A DNA stretch of 21,865 nucleotides from an uncultured Lachnospiraceae bacterium (GTDB taxonomy: Bacteria > Bacillota > Clostridia > Lachnospirales > Lachnospiraceae), in contig CARUOB010000031.1 of NCBI GenBank assembly GCA_949076555.1, forward strand, positions 1 to 21,865, in the 5' to 3' direction. The position numbers were made by a program, and so were the translations under genes. The first letter of the stretch is position 1; every line of letters starts with the position of its first letter. The notes under the pieces are model-generated. The model searched no databases, was not told the DNA's origin, and saw only the letters and a list, made by a program, of their open reading frames with translations. This document shows positions 15,377 through 21,865 of this stretch, in pieces.

Positions 15377-16132
15377 ATGAACTCACATCTTACCGCGCAT
15401 CCTCGCGTGAATCCACGTCTCAGGGCGGCAGTCGACGCCGCCGTCACGCTTCTCTATCCCCGCCGCTGTCCTGCCTGCGACGAGCCTGTCAAGCCATGGA
15501 ACGCGCTTATCTGCACGGAATGCGCGCCGAAACTTACATACATCAAACCTCCGCTGTGTTTGAAATGCGGCAAACATATCGGGGACAGCGAAAAAGAATA
15601 CTGCGATGACTGCGCCGTCCATCCGCATCTTTTTGACAGCGGACGCGCACTCTTCTCCTACCGCAGCGTTTCCGCCTCCATCGCCCGCTTCAAATACCGG
15701 GACAGGCGGGAGTACGCCGACTATTTTGCCGCCTGCATACAAGAACAGCTCGGAAATTTTATCCGCTCCTGTCATGCAGAAGCCCTTATTCCGGTGCCGC
15801 TCCACATAAGCAAACGCAGGAAACGCGGTTACAATCAGGCGCAGGTGTTGGCGGAGGCTCTCTCCGCGCGCACAGGCATTCCTGTATGTACCGGTCTGAT
15901 AGAAAGAGCAGTGAAAACTGCACCAATGAAAGATTTATCTGCCGCAGAAAGGCAAAATAATTTGAAAAAGGCTTTTAAAATTTGCCGTAATGATGTAAAA
16001 TTAGGTATAATTATAATCATTGACGACATCTACACGACGGGCAGTACGATAGATGCCATGAGCCGCGAATTAAGAAAAGCGGGTGTAGAGCGAATTTATT
16101 TCATAACTCTTGCCGTAGGCAGAGGAATATGA
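15377..16132 (+). CDS. comFC: ComF family amidophosphoribosyltransferase-like protein
   Basis: This 251-residue ComFC-type protein is linked to natural DNA uptake and recombination. The N-terminal zinc module has RRCPACDEPVK (C31, C34), CTEC (46-49) and CLKCGKHIGDSEKEYCDDC. The C-terminal phosphoribosyltransferase fold shows the PRPP loop IIIIDDIYTTGSTIDAM. The start MNSHLT at 15377 follows GGAAAGGAA by 6 bases. An alternative ATG at 15305 overlaps the recD2 stop as TAATG, but its GAGGAG is too close, and the added residues are not family-like. A GC-rich hairpin (15334-15353, GGGC-AAAA-GCCC core) precedes the site. recD2 and yvyF flank it closely. Confidence 0.9.
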   Translation: MNSHLTAHPRVNPRLRAAVDAAVTLLYPRRCPACDEPVKPWNALICTECAPKLTYIKPPLCLKCGKHIGDSEKEYCDDCAVHPHLFDSGRALFSYRSVSASIARFKYRDRREYADYFAACIQEQLGNFIRSCHAEALIPVPLHISKRRKRGYNQAQVLAEALSARTGIPVCTGLIERAVKTAPMKDLSAAERQNNLKKAFKICRNDVKLGIIIIIDDIYTTGSTIDAMSRELRKAGVERIYFITLAVGRGI

Positions 16133-16162
16133 CTGGAAAATTTTGTCTCAGGGAGGTAAAGT

Positions 16163-16570
16163 ATGAACGTAAGAAATTGCAGAAAATGCGGAAATCTTTT
16201 TAACTATGTCTCCGGGCCGCCGATTTGTATGGCGTGCCGTGAGAAGCTGGAAGAGAAGTTTCAGGAAGTGAAAAAGTACATTCAGGATAACGGCCATGCA
16301 GGTATCCAGCAGGTAGCGGACGCCTGTGAAGTTTCCACAAACCAGATCCATCAGTGGCTCAGGGAAGAACGGCTGGAGCTTTCTGCAGAGTCGGGTGTTA
16401 CGCTCTCCTGCGAAAACTGCGGCGCAGCTATTTTGTCCGGACGTTTCTGCGGCAAGTGTAAGAGCAGTATGGCTAACGAGCTGGGCGCCAGCATCAAAAA
16501 ACCCGAACCGATCAAAGTGCAGAAGAAAAAGGACACGAAAGAAAATCCGAAAATGCGTTTCCTGAACTAA
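16163..16570 (+). CDS. yvyF: Flagellar-region zinc/HTH protein, YvyF (TIGR03826) family
   Basis: This 135-residue protein is of the flagellar-operon family represented by YvyF of Bacillus subtilis. The N-terminal CRKC (6-9) and CMAC pairs form one probable zinc knuckle. A central winged-helix-like segment reads GIQQVADACEVSTNQIHQWL. A C-terminal second knuckle has CENC and CGKC, then a basic tail. It follows comFC by 30 bp with a strong site (GGGAGG), the same order as comFC-yvyF in Bacillus. Its molecular role is not settled; a regulatory or chaperone-like role near flgM has been suggested by position. flgM does not follow here. Confidence 0.85.
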   Translation: MNVRNCRKCGNLFNYVSGPPICMACREKLEEKFQEVKKYIQDNGHAGIQQVADACEVSTNQIHQWLREERLELSAESGVTLSCENCGAAILSGRFCGKCKSSMANELGASIKKPEPIKVQKKKDTKENPKMRFLN

Positions 16571-16597
16571 TTCTTCTGTCGGAAATTGGAGAAATAT

Positions 16598-16996
16598 ATG
16601 TTAAATGAAGAGAGAGTCGTTCTGATGACCAAGATGGCCTCCTACGAAGCCCATGATGGCAAGCGGTGTCTTGCCATCGGCAGTTATTTCCGGAGCGACT
16701 ATATAGGCTGGCAGGTGCTTAAATCCATTATAAGTGCAACCATCGCATTTGTAGTGGTTTTTGCTATGTACATTTTTTATGATTTTGAAATCTTTATGAC
16801 GGAGATCTACAAAATGGATCTTCTCGAATTTGCGAAGAATGTTCTTTTCTTATATCTGGGGACGGTGGGCGCTTACGCTCTCATCTCCTATGTAGTGTAC
16901 ACAGTCAGATACAGCAGGGCGAGCAAGAGTCTGCGCACATATTATATGAATCTGCACAAGCTCTCCTCCATGTACAAAAGCGAAAAAAATGGGTAA
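16598..16996 (+). CDS. Two-TM membrane protein, unknown function
   Basis: This 132-residue protein has a soluble N-terminus (about 42 residues), two hydrophobic segments at about 43-61 and 82-104, and a basic, Tyr- and Ser-rich cytoplasmic-looking tail. There is no signal peptide or recognisable domain. The ATG at 16598 follows TTGGAG by 6 bases; a TTG four codons upstream is in frame but lies within that site. It begins 27 bp after yvyF and is probably in the same transcript as comFC and yvyF, the position flgM occupies in Bacillus. Its stop codon is inside the left end of an inverted-repeat element. Confidence 0.7.
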   Translation: MLNEERVVLMTKMASYEAHDGKRCLAIGSYFRSDYIGWQVLKSIISATIAFVVVFAMYIFYDFEIFMTEIYKMDLLEFAKNVLFLYLGTVGAYALISYVVYTVRYSRASKSLRTYYMNLHKLSSMYKSEKNG

Positions 16997-17126
16997 CTAT
17001 TCAGCACAGGTCGAAGCATGAACTGCTGAGACCGTAAAAATATGATTCAATAATGCAAAATTCTATCGGCGAAGACGATTTAAAATGAATTTTGCATTGC
17101 AACTGTACAGGTAGTGAACAGTTGCA
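16993..17126. repeat. Structured intergenic element with terminal inverted repeats
   Basis: The ends GTAACTATTCA (16993-17003) and TGAACAGTTGC (17115-17125) are inverted repeats matching at 9 of 11 positions. Inside, AATGCAAAATTC (17052-17063) and GAATTTTGCATT (17087-17098) form a perfect 12-bp stem with a 23-base loop. TGCAACTGT (17098-17106) and ACAGTTGCA (17118-17126) form a 9-bp stem. Near the left end, TCAGCA (17001-17006)/TGCTGA (17024-17029) and GGTC (17009-17012)/GACC (17030-17033) interleave like a pseudoknot. There is no coding sequence and no T-tract terminator. A small MITE-like repeat or a structured RNA are the main readings. Confidence 0.6.
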
Positions 17127-17152
17127 GGAACGGATAAAAGGACTAATTTACG

Positions 17153-18121
17153 ATGACTACTTTACTGGTTGCAAAACAGATACTTTTGACCATTTACAGC
17201 AAATATGAAGTGTATATCACACCGCTTTTGAAATTCTTTCTGGCTCTTATCACCCTTTGCCTGATTAACTCCAGACTGGGCTACATGGAGTCGATTGACA
17301 GGATAACGGTGGTGCTGATCGTGGCGCTTATGTGCTCTTTTATGCCGATGAATTTTATTGTTCTCATGGGCGCGGTTTTCACACTGCTTCACCTCTATAC
17401 GTTCAGCATGGAGTGCGCCGCGGTCATCGGTGCGGGGTTTTTGCTGCTCTTTTTGCTGTATCTGCGGTTCTCACCGAAAGACACTGTTGTCGTAGTGCTT
17501 CTACCGCTCTGTTTTCTCCTGCGTATCCCCTATGTAATCCCCATATCCATGGGTCTGATCGGCGCGCCCGCATCGGCGGTTTCTGTTGCCTGCGGCGTGA
17601 TTGTCTACTATATGATTCACTACGTGACACAAAACGCCACAGTGATCGCGGCCATGGCAGATGAGGAGACAGCGGCGAAGTTTAAGTTTATTATCGACGG
17701 CCTGATTCAAAACCGGGAAATGGTAGTGACAATCGCCGCTTTTTCCATCACGGTGATTATCGTTTATCTTCTGCGGCGTCTGAGCATCGATTATGCATGG
17801 ACGATCGCCATGACGGCCGGTGCGGTGGTAAATATCATGGTACTTTTGGTAGGAGACTTGATTTTTGACATTAATCAGCCTTTGATCGGCGTCATTTTAG
17901 GAACAATTGTCTCCTTCCTGCTTGTATTGATATTGCAGTTTTTTGTATTTTATGTTGATTACAGTCGAACAGAAAAGGTTCAGTTTGAGGACGACGAATA
18001 CTATTATTATGTTAAGGCTGTGCCTAAAGTTACCGTGGCAAAGCCGGAGAAAAAAGTGAAACAGATCAGTTCCGCGAGAAGCAATACCGGGAGAATCTCC
18101 CGACCGCCGCACCACTCATAA
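17153..18121 (+). CDS. Polytopic membrane protein upstream of cdaA, unknown function
   Basis: This 322-residue protein has about eight to ten hydrophobic segments over residues 1-270 and a 50-residue charged tail. The tail starts with an acidic/tyrosine run, EDDEYYYYVK (279-288), then is Lys/Arg- and Ser-rich. No transporter signature, Walker motif or enzyme motif is visible. AAAAGGA lies 10 bases before the ATG. It ends 54 bp before cdaA with no terminator and is therefore probably co-transcribed with the c-di-AMP genes. I recall such a protein near cdaA in Lachnospiraceae but no experimental role. Confidence 0.75.
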   Translation: MTTLLVAKQILLTIYSKYEVYITPLLKFFLALITLCLINSRLGYMESIDRITVVLIVALMCSFMPMNFIVLMGAVFTLLHLYTFSMECAAVIGAGFLLLFLLYLRFSPKDTVVVVLLPLCFLLRIPYVIPISMGLIGAPASAVSVACGVIVYYMIHYVTQNATVIAAMADEETAAKFKFIIDGLIQNREMVVTIAAFSITVIIVYLLRRLSIDYAWTIAMTAGAVVNIMVLLVGDLIFDINQPLIGVILGTIVSFLLVLILQFFVFYVDYSRTEKVQFEDDEYYYYVKAVPKVTVAKPEKKVKQISSARSNTGRISRPPHHS

Positions 18122-18175
18122 CGCCACTGCAACGACAGAGATAAAAAATTGACACAGAAGGCAGGTGATGAAGAG

Positions 18176-19057
18176 ATGGAACAACTGAATAACTGGATCG
18201 GCGTCTATCTCGCAAGGCTGCACATGCCTGCGATACATTGGAACGACGTGGCGGAAATCGCCATTTTGACCTTTGTGGCATATCATATTCTGGTATGGAT
18301 TAAAAACACGAGAGCATGGGCGCTTTTAAAAGGCGTAATCGTAATTCTGGTGTTTATTGTGATCGCCGCTTTCTGCAAAATGAATACGATTCTCTGGATC
18401 GTTCCTAATATTATCAGCATTGCGGCCACAGCTTTCGTAGTCGTTTTGCAGCCGGAGCTTCGCGCCGCGCTGGAGGAATTAGGAAGGAAAAACTTTGTCG
18501 CATCTCTTCTTGATTCCAACAAACGTGAAACCGGACGCTTTTCCGACCGTACAGTAAATGAAATCGTAAAAGCTTCCGTCGAGATGGGAAAAGTGAAGAC
18601 AGGAGCGCTCATCGTCATTGAACATGAGCAGTCTCTAAAAGAATATGAAAGGACAGGTATTGATGTGGACGGCATTATATCCAGTCAGCTCCTCATCAAT
18701 ATTTTTGAACACAATACACCCCTGCATGACGGCGCCGTAATTGTCCGCGGAAACCGTATTGTATCCGCTACCTGCTATCTGCCCTTATCAGATAACATGG
18801 CGCTCAGCAAGGACCTGGGCACAAGACACCGGGCGGGCGTGGGTATTTCCGAAGTTACCGATTCCCTGACCGTGATCGTATCCGAGGAGACAGGCAAGAT
18901 CAGCGTTGCCTACGGCGGCGCGTTGGAGCGGAGTCTGGATGCGGCCAGACTGAAAGAAAGATTATTAGAAATTCAGGATAAACCGATGGAGGAGAAAAAG
19001 CGCAAGCTTTTTAAGGGCAAAAGCATAGGAAAGGCAGGGGTTAAGAATGAAGAATAA
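18176..19057 (+). CDS. cdaA: Diadenylate cyclase CdaA
   Basis: CdaA makes cyclic di-AMP from two ATP molecules at the membrane, controlling potassium/osmolyte balance and cell-wall homeostasis. The 293-residue protein has three N-terminal membrane helices (about 26-43, 50-67, 72-91). The DisA_N cyclase domain follows, with both catalytic motifs intact: DGA (185-187, in PLHDGAVIV) and RHR (217-219, in GTRHRAGVG). The ATG at 18176 follows AGGTG by 8 bases; a TTG at 18149 is in frame but lacks a site. Its end overlaps the cdaR start by 11 bp, so the two are translationally coupled. Confidence 0.96.
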   Translation: MEQLNNWIGVYLARLHMPAIHWNDVAEIAILTFVAYHILVWIKNTRAWALLKGVIVILVFIVIAAFCKMNTILWIVPNIISIAATAFVVVLQPELRAALEELGRKNFVASLLDSNKRETGRFSDRTVNEIVKASVEMGKVKTGALIVIEHEQSLKEYERTGIDVDGIISSQLLINIFEHNTPLHDGAVIVRGNRIVSATCYLPLSDNMALSKDLGTRHRAGVGISEVTDSLTVIVSEETGKISVAYGGALERSLDAARLKERLLEIQDKPMEEKKRKLFKGKSIGKAGVKNEE

Positions 19058-20324
19058 GCTTACCCGGAACTGGGGCTTAAAGATCGCCTCCTTTCTCAGC
19101 GCGGCAGTTCTCTGGCTGGTCGTTACGAATATCAACGATCCCATTATGACCTATCGTGCGACGGATGTGCCGGTGACCATAAAAAACGCGAATCTGATAA
19201 CCGACAGAGGGCAGGTTTACGAAGTGCTTGACGGCACGGATATGATCGATGTGGTTACGATTTCCGCGCCGCGGTCCATCATTGACTCGCTGGACCGGAG
19301 TAACATTGTGGCAGTGGCAGACGTCAATGATCTGACCAGCGTTGACACCGTGGCGATCAAACTTTCCACGAATAAATACAGTGATAAACTGGACAGCATA
19401 CGCGGCAATATTGACAGTGTGCGCCTGAGTATTGAGGAAAAGCAGACCAGACCACTTCCGATAAAGTCTGTCACCACAGGCGAAGTGCGCGAGGGCTTTA
19501 TGGTGGGAAGTGTATCCACGGATCAAAACCTGATCCGGATTTCCGGTCCGAAGTCTGTTATTTCACAGGTGAGCAAAGCACAGGCAGAGGTCGATATCTC
19601 CGGCTTTTCCAACAACATCAACACGGAGTCCGAAGTACGCCTTTATGATGCAGAGGGAAATGAAATCACTGCGGCGAACATCGAAAAAAGCATTTCCAAA
19701 GTGAAAGTCAGCGTAGAGATTCTAGAGCGCAAAGTACTGCCTCTCGCCTGCGAAGTGACCGGCACGCCCGAGGACGGTTTCCAGTTTACGGGCGAGATAA
19801 CTTTCAGTAAGGGAACGGTTGCGGTAGCCGGCAAATCCAAGATACTGGAAAACATTGAGGCAATTACGATTCCTGCGGGCGTGCTTGACATGACCGACGC
19901 TTCGGAGGATGTGACGGTGCTTGTGGATATCAATCAATATCTGCCGGATGGCGTTGTTCTGGCGGAGGATGACTTTGTAGGCAGGGTCAACGTTACGGCG
20001 AAAGTCGAGGCCGAGCGCGACCGGGCCGTGCGGATTCCCGTGGACCGGATCCGTTTCGACGGACTTCCCGAAGGTTACAGGGCTGTCATCACAGAACCGG
20101 CCAATGAATGCAGCATTACGTTCCACGGTCTCCTCGCAGTACTGAATGAAGTGACGGCAGAAGATGTGACGGCCATGGTAGATATAGAAGCATGGATGTC
20201 AGACGAAGATATGGATGAGCTTGCCGAGGGAAGCTACTGGATGCCCGTAAACGCCGTAGTGGCGGGTCGGGATCTCGCACAGAGCGGTGTCACGGAGGTT
20301 CGGGTGCACATTATATCAGAGTAA
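19047..20324 (+). CDS. cdaR: CdaA regulatory protein, YbbR-domain
   Basis: This 425-residue extracytoplasmic regulator binds CdaA at the membrane. It has a single N-terminal membrane anchor (about residues 10-27, LKIASFLSAAVLWLVV). The rest is a series of beta-rich YbbR repeats, recognisable by recurring patterns such as VPVTIKN, RPLPIKSVTTGEVREGF, LPLACEVTGTPEDGF and VRIPVDRIRFDGLPEGY. Four repeats fit the length. It overlaps cdaA by 11 bp, with AGGGG 6 bases before its ATG, and is followed by glmM, the standard cdaA-cdaR-glmM order. Confidence 0.93.
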   Translation: MKNKLTRNWGLKIASFLSAAVLWLVVTNINDPIMTYRATDVPVTIKNANLITDRGQVYEVLDGTDMIDVVTISAPRSIIDSLDRSNIVAVADVNDLTSVDTVAIKLSTNKYSDKLDSIRGNIDSVRLSIEEKQTRPLPIKSVTTGEVREGFMVGSVSTDQNLIRISGPKSVISQVSKAQAEVDISGFSNNINTESEVRLYDAEGNEITAANIEKSISKVKVSVEILERKVLPLACEVTGTPEDGFQFTGEITFSKGTVAVAGKSKILENIEAITIPAGVLDMTDASEDVTVLVDINQYLPDGVVLAEDDFVGRVNVTAKVEAERDRAVRIPVDRIRFDGLPEGYRAVITEPANECSITFHGLLAVLNEVTAEDVTAMVDIEAWMSDEDMDELAEGSYWMPVNAVVAGRDLAQSGVTEVRVHIISE

Positions 20325-20340
20325 AAAGTATTAAATTTTG

Positions 20341-20373
20341 TGCGGCAGAATGCCTAAAACGGCATACTGTGCA
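20341..20373 (+). other. Hairpin in the cdaR-glmM gap
   Basis: CAGAATGCC and GGCATACTG pair around loop TAAAAC with one A-A mismatch, and outer bases TGC/GCA extend the stem past a bulged G. No T-run follows, so it is not a normal terminator. It could tune glmM translation or act as an RNA-processing site. Confidence 0.4.
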
Positions 20374-20396
20374 GATATAACTATATGGAGGTGTAT

Positions 20397-21746
20397 ATGA
20401 GCAGATTATTTGGCACAGACGGCGTGCGTGGGGTTGCTAATGAAGAGTTATCTCCCCTTTTGGCTATGCAGCTCGGGCAGGCAGGCGCTTATGTCCTGAC
20501 AAGGGAGAATGAGCACAAGCCTACGATTATGGTTGGCTGCGATACTAGAATATCAGGGGATATGCTTGCTAATGCGTTGATGGCAGGCGTCTGCTCCGTA
20601 GGGGCAAACGCGGTGTATGTGGGCGTCGTTCCGACCCCAGCGGTGGCGTATCTCACCAGAAAATATAAAGTGGATGCCGGTGTTGTCATTTCCGCTTCCC
20701 ACAATACCGTGGAGTTTAACGGTATTAAGTTCTTTGACGGAAACGGATATAAGCTGCCCGATGCTCTGGAGGATGAAATCGAAGCGCTGATCAAGAGCGA
20801 TATGAGGGGCGTCAAATTCCCCACCGGAGCAAGTGTAGGTAAAATCAAATACCGCACCGACGCCAGAGAAGAATATATCAATCACGCCATGAAAGCGGTA
20901 AACGTGGATCTGCGGGGCATGAAGATTGTTTTGGACTGCGCGGAAGGCGCATCCTACTATACCTCTGTGGAAACCATGAAGGAGCTTGGCGCGGAGGTAG
21001 TGGCAATCCATAATAATCCCGACGGCACAAACATCAACGCGAACTGCGGCTCTACCCATATGGAAGAACTGCAGGCGAGAGTCGTCTATGAAAAGGCGCA
21101 GCTCGGCCTTGCTTTTGACGGGGACGCGGACAGACTGCTCGCGGTGGATGAGCTGGGAAATATTGTGGACGGCGACCAGATTATGGCCATTGTCGGCAAT
21201 CACATGAAGTCACTGGGAAAGCTGAACAAGAATACCATCGTTGCAACCGTTATGAGTAATCTGGGCTTTTTCCTGATGGGTGAGAAAAACAAAATTAAGA
21301 TTGAGCAGACTAAGGTTGGCGACCGCTATGTGCTGGAACGTATGCGCGAGATCGGCGCAAGCCTTGGCGGCGAGCAGTCCGGCCATGTAATCTTTTTGGA
21401 TGAAAACACAACAGGCGACGGGCTCTTAAGCGCATTGCATCTTTTACAGGTGGTTGTAGAGACGGGCAAACCGCTCTCGGAGCTGGCGTCCATTATGGAA
21501 GTGATGCCGCAGGCATTGGTCGGCGCGAAGGTGCCCAACCACAAAAAAGAAAAGTTTATGGATTATCCCGAGATCGCGGAGGCAATCGCCGCTCTCGACA
21601 AAAAGTTTGCGGGTGAAGGCCGCGTACTGATCCGCCCTTCCGGCACGGAGCCGCTTGTCCGTGTTATGATCGAGGGCAAGGATCAGAAGATCATTACGCA
21701 GGAGGCAAAGAAGCTCGCCGAACTGATACAGAATATTATGCTGTAG
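20397..21746 (+). CDS. glmM: Phosphoglucosamine mutase
   Basis: GlmM converts glucosamine-6-phosphate to glucosamine-1-phosphate, the precursor of UDP-GlcNAc for peptidoglycan. The 449-residue protein begins with the family hallmark SRLFGTDGVRG. The phosphoserine loop ISASHN has the catalytic Ser at 101. The metal site DGDADR is at 241-246, and the phosphate-binding C-terminus reads RPSGTEPLVRVM. I start at 20397 because GGAGG lies 5 bases upstream; an ATG at 20385 in frame precedes that site. GlmM also binds and inhibits CdaA in several Firmicutes, which fits the operon order. Confidence 0.97.
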   Translation: MSRLFGTDGVRGVANEELSPLLAMQLGQAGAYVLTRENEHKPTIMVGCDTRISGDMLANALMAGVCSVGANAVYVGVVPTPAVAYLTRKYKVDAGVVISASHNTVEFNGIKFFDGNGYKLPDALEDEIEALIKSDMRGVKFPTGASVGKIKYRTDAREEYINHAMKAVNVDLRGMKIVLDCAEGASYYTSVETMKELGAEVVAIHNNPDGTNINANCGSTHMEELQARVVYEKAQLGLAFDGDADRLLAVDELGNIVDGDQIMAIVGNHMKSLGKLNKNTIVATVMSNLGFFLMGEKNKIKIEQTKVGDRYVLERMREIGASLGGEQSGHVIFLDENTTGDGLLSALHLLQVVVETGKPLSELASIMEVMPQALVGAKVPNHKKEKFMDYPEIAEAIAALDKKFAGEGRVLIRPSGTEPLVRVMIEGKDQKIITQEAKKLAELIQNIML

Positions 21747-21749
21747 GAC

Positions 21750-21779
21750 TTGAGATAAAGTATATAGATATGGTATACT
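21750..21779 (+). promoter_or_regulatory. ptsH promoter
   Basis: TTGAGA (21750-21755), an 18-base spacer and extended -10 TGGTATACT (TATACT 21774-21779) lie 32 bases before the ptsH start and begin just after the glmM stop. A short inverted repeat, ATACT-CAT-AGTAT (21775-21787), spans the start site. No terminator separates glmM from ptsH, so read-through is also possible. Confidence 0.7.
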
Positions 21780-21810
21780 CATAGTATCATGTAAGAAAGA
21801 GGAAGAGGCA

Positions 21811-21865
21811 ATGGTAAGTCAGAAGGTAGTCATCAAAAACCCGACAGGGCTACATCTAAGACCGG
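21811..21865 (+). CDS. ptsH: Phosphocarrier protein HPr, N-terminal fragment
   Basis: The first 18 codons read MVSQKVVIKNPTGLHLRP and run off the right edge. GLHLRP holds the active-site histidine (His15) that carries phosphate from Enzyme I to sugar-specific EII proteins of the phosphotransferase system. An AAAGAGGAAGAGG site precedes the ATG. ptsI would be the expected next gene. The call is short but the HPr signature is distinctive; a Crh-like protein would lack the histidine. Confidence 0.9.
   Translation, partial: MVSQKVVIKNPTGLHLRP

Noticed and set aside
16997..17152. c-di-AMP (ydaO-type) or other known riboswitch upstream of the membrane protein gene
   Set aside because: The gap is too short and lacks recognisable conserved blocks of that class; the stems are perfect inverted repeats more like a mobile repeat.

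Overview
The window looks like chromosomal DNA of a motile, low-to-mid GC Firmicute of class Clostridia, most likely a member of Lachnospiraceae. This rests on protein style (UvrA/UvrB, MreB/Mbl, FlhO/FlhP-type rod proteins, YvyF, CdaA-CdaR-GlmM), strong purine-rich ribosome binding sites, a Bacillus-type LexA box and short intergenic spacing. It is inference; no rRNA gene is present to settle it.

Layout. The left end holds the start of rpsF (ribosomal protein S6, leftward) and its leader, a small XRE-type repressor (leftward), and a 78-residue CxxC protein (rightward) whose 3' end overlaps the 3' end of a leftward GDP-mannose pyrophosphorylase with a C-terminal cupin. Next comes a rightward excision-repair pair, uvrB-uvrA, with a perfect LexA-type box in front of uvrB, closed by a bidirectional terminator shared with a leftward ABC-class ATPase. 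A 307-bp divergent region with a consensus promoter and an apparently orphan terminator precedes a long rightward series.

The rightward series begins with an mreB/mbl-type actin homologue, two flagellar rod genes (flhO-like flgF and flhP-like flgG) and a FlgJ-type rod-binding gene, followed by a terminator. It continues with recD2, the competence-type phosphoribosyltransferase comFC, the flagellar-region zinc protein yvyF, and a two-TM unknown. Then come a polytopic membrane protein, the c-di-AMP cyclase cdaA, its regulator cdaR (ybbR), glmM, and the start of ptsH (HPr) at the right edge. The themes are cell shape and envelope (mreB, cdaA-cdaR-glmM), flagellar rod building, and DNA repair and uptake. 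In Bacillus subtilis the mbl-flhO-flhP and comFC-yvyF blocks are separate loci; here they are adjacent.

No obvious defence system, prophage, CRISPR array or tRNA was seen. The most unusual content is non-coding. First, a 270-bp two-copy hairpin repeat lies between flgG and the rod-binding gene; one stem shows a compensatory base-pair change between copies, and the ends are inverted repeats. Second, a roughly 133-bp element with imperfect terminal inverted repeats and three internal hairpins lies between the two-TM gene and the polytopic membrane gene. Both abut or include the stop codon of the gene upstream and look like small mobile or regulatory repeats inserted between co-oriented genes.
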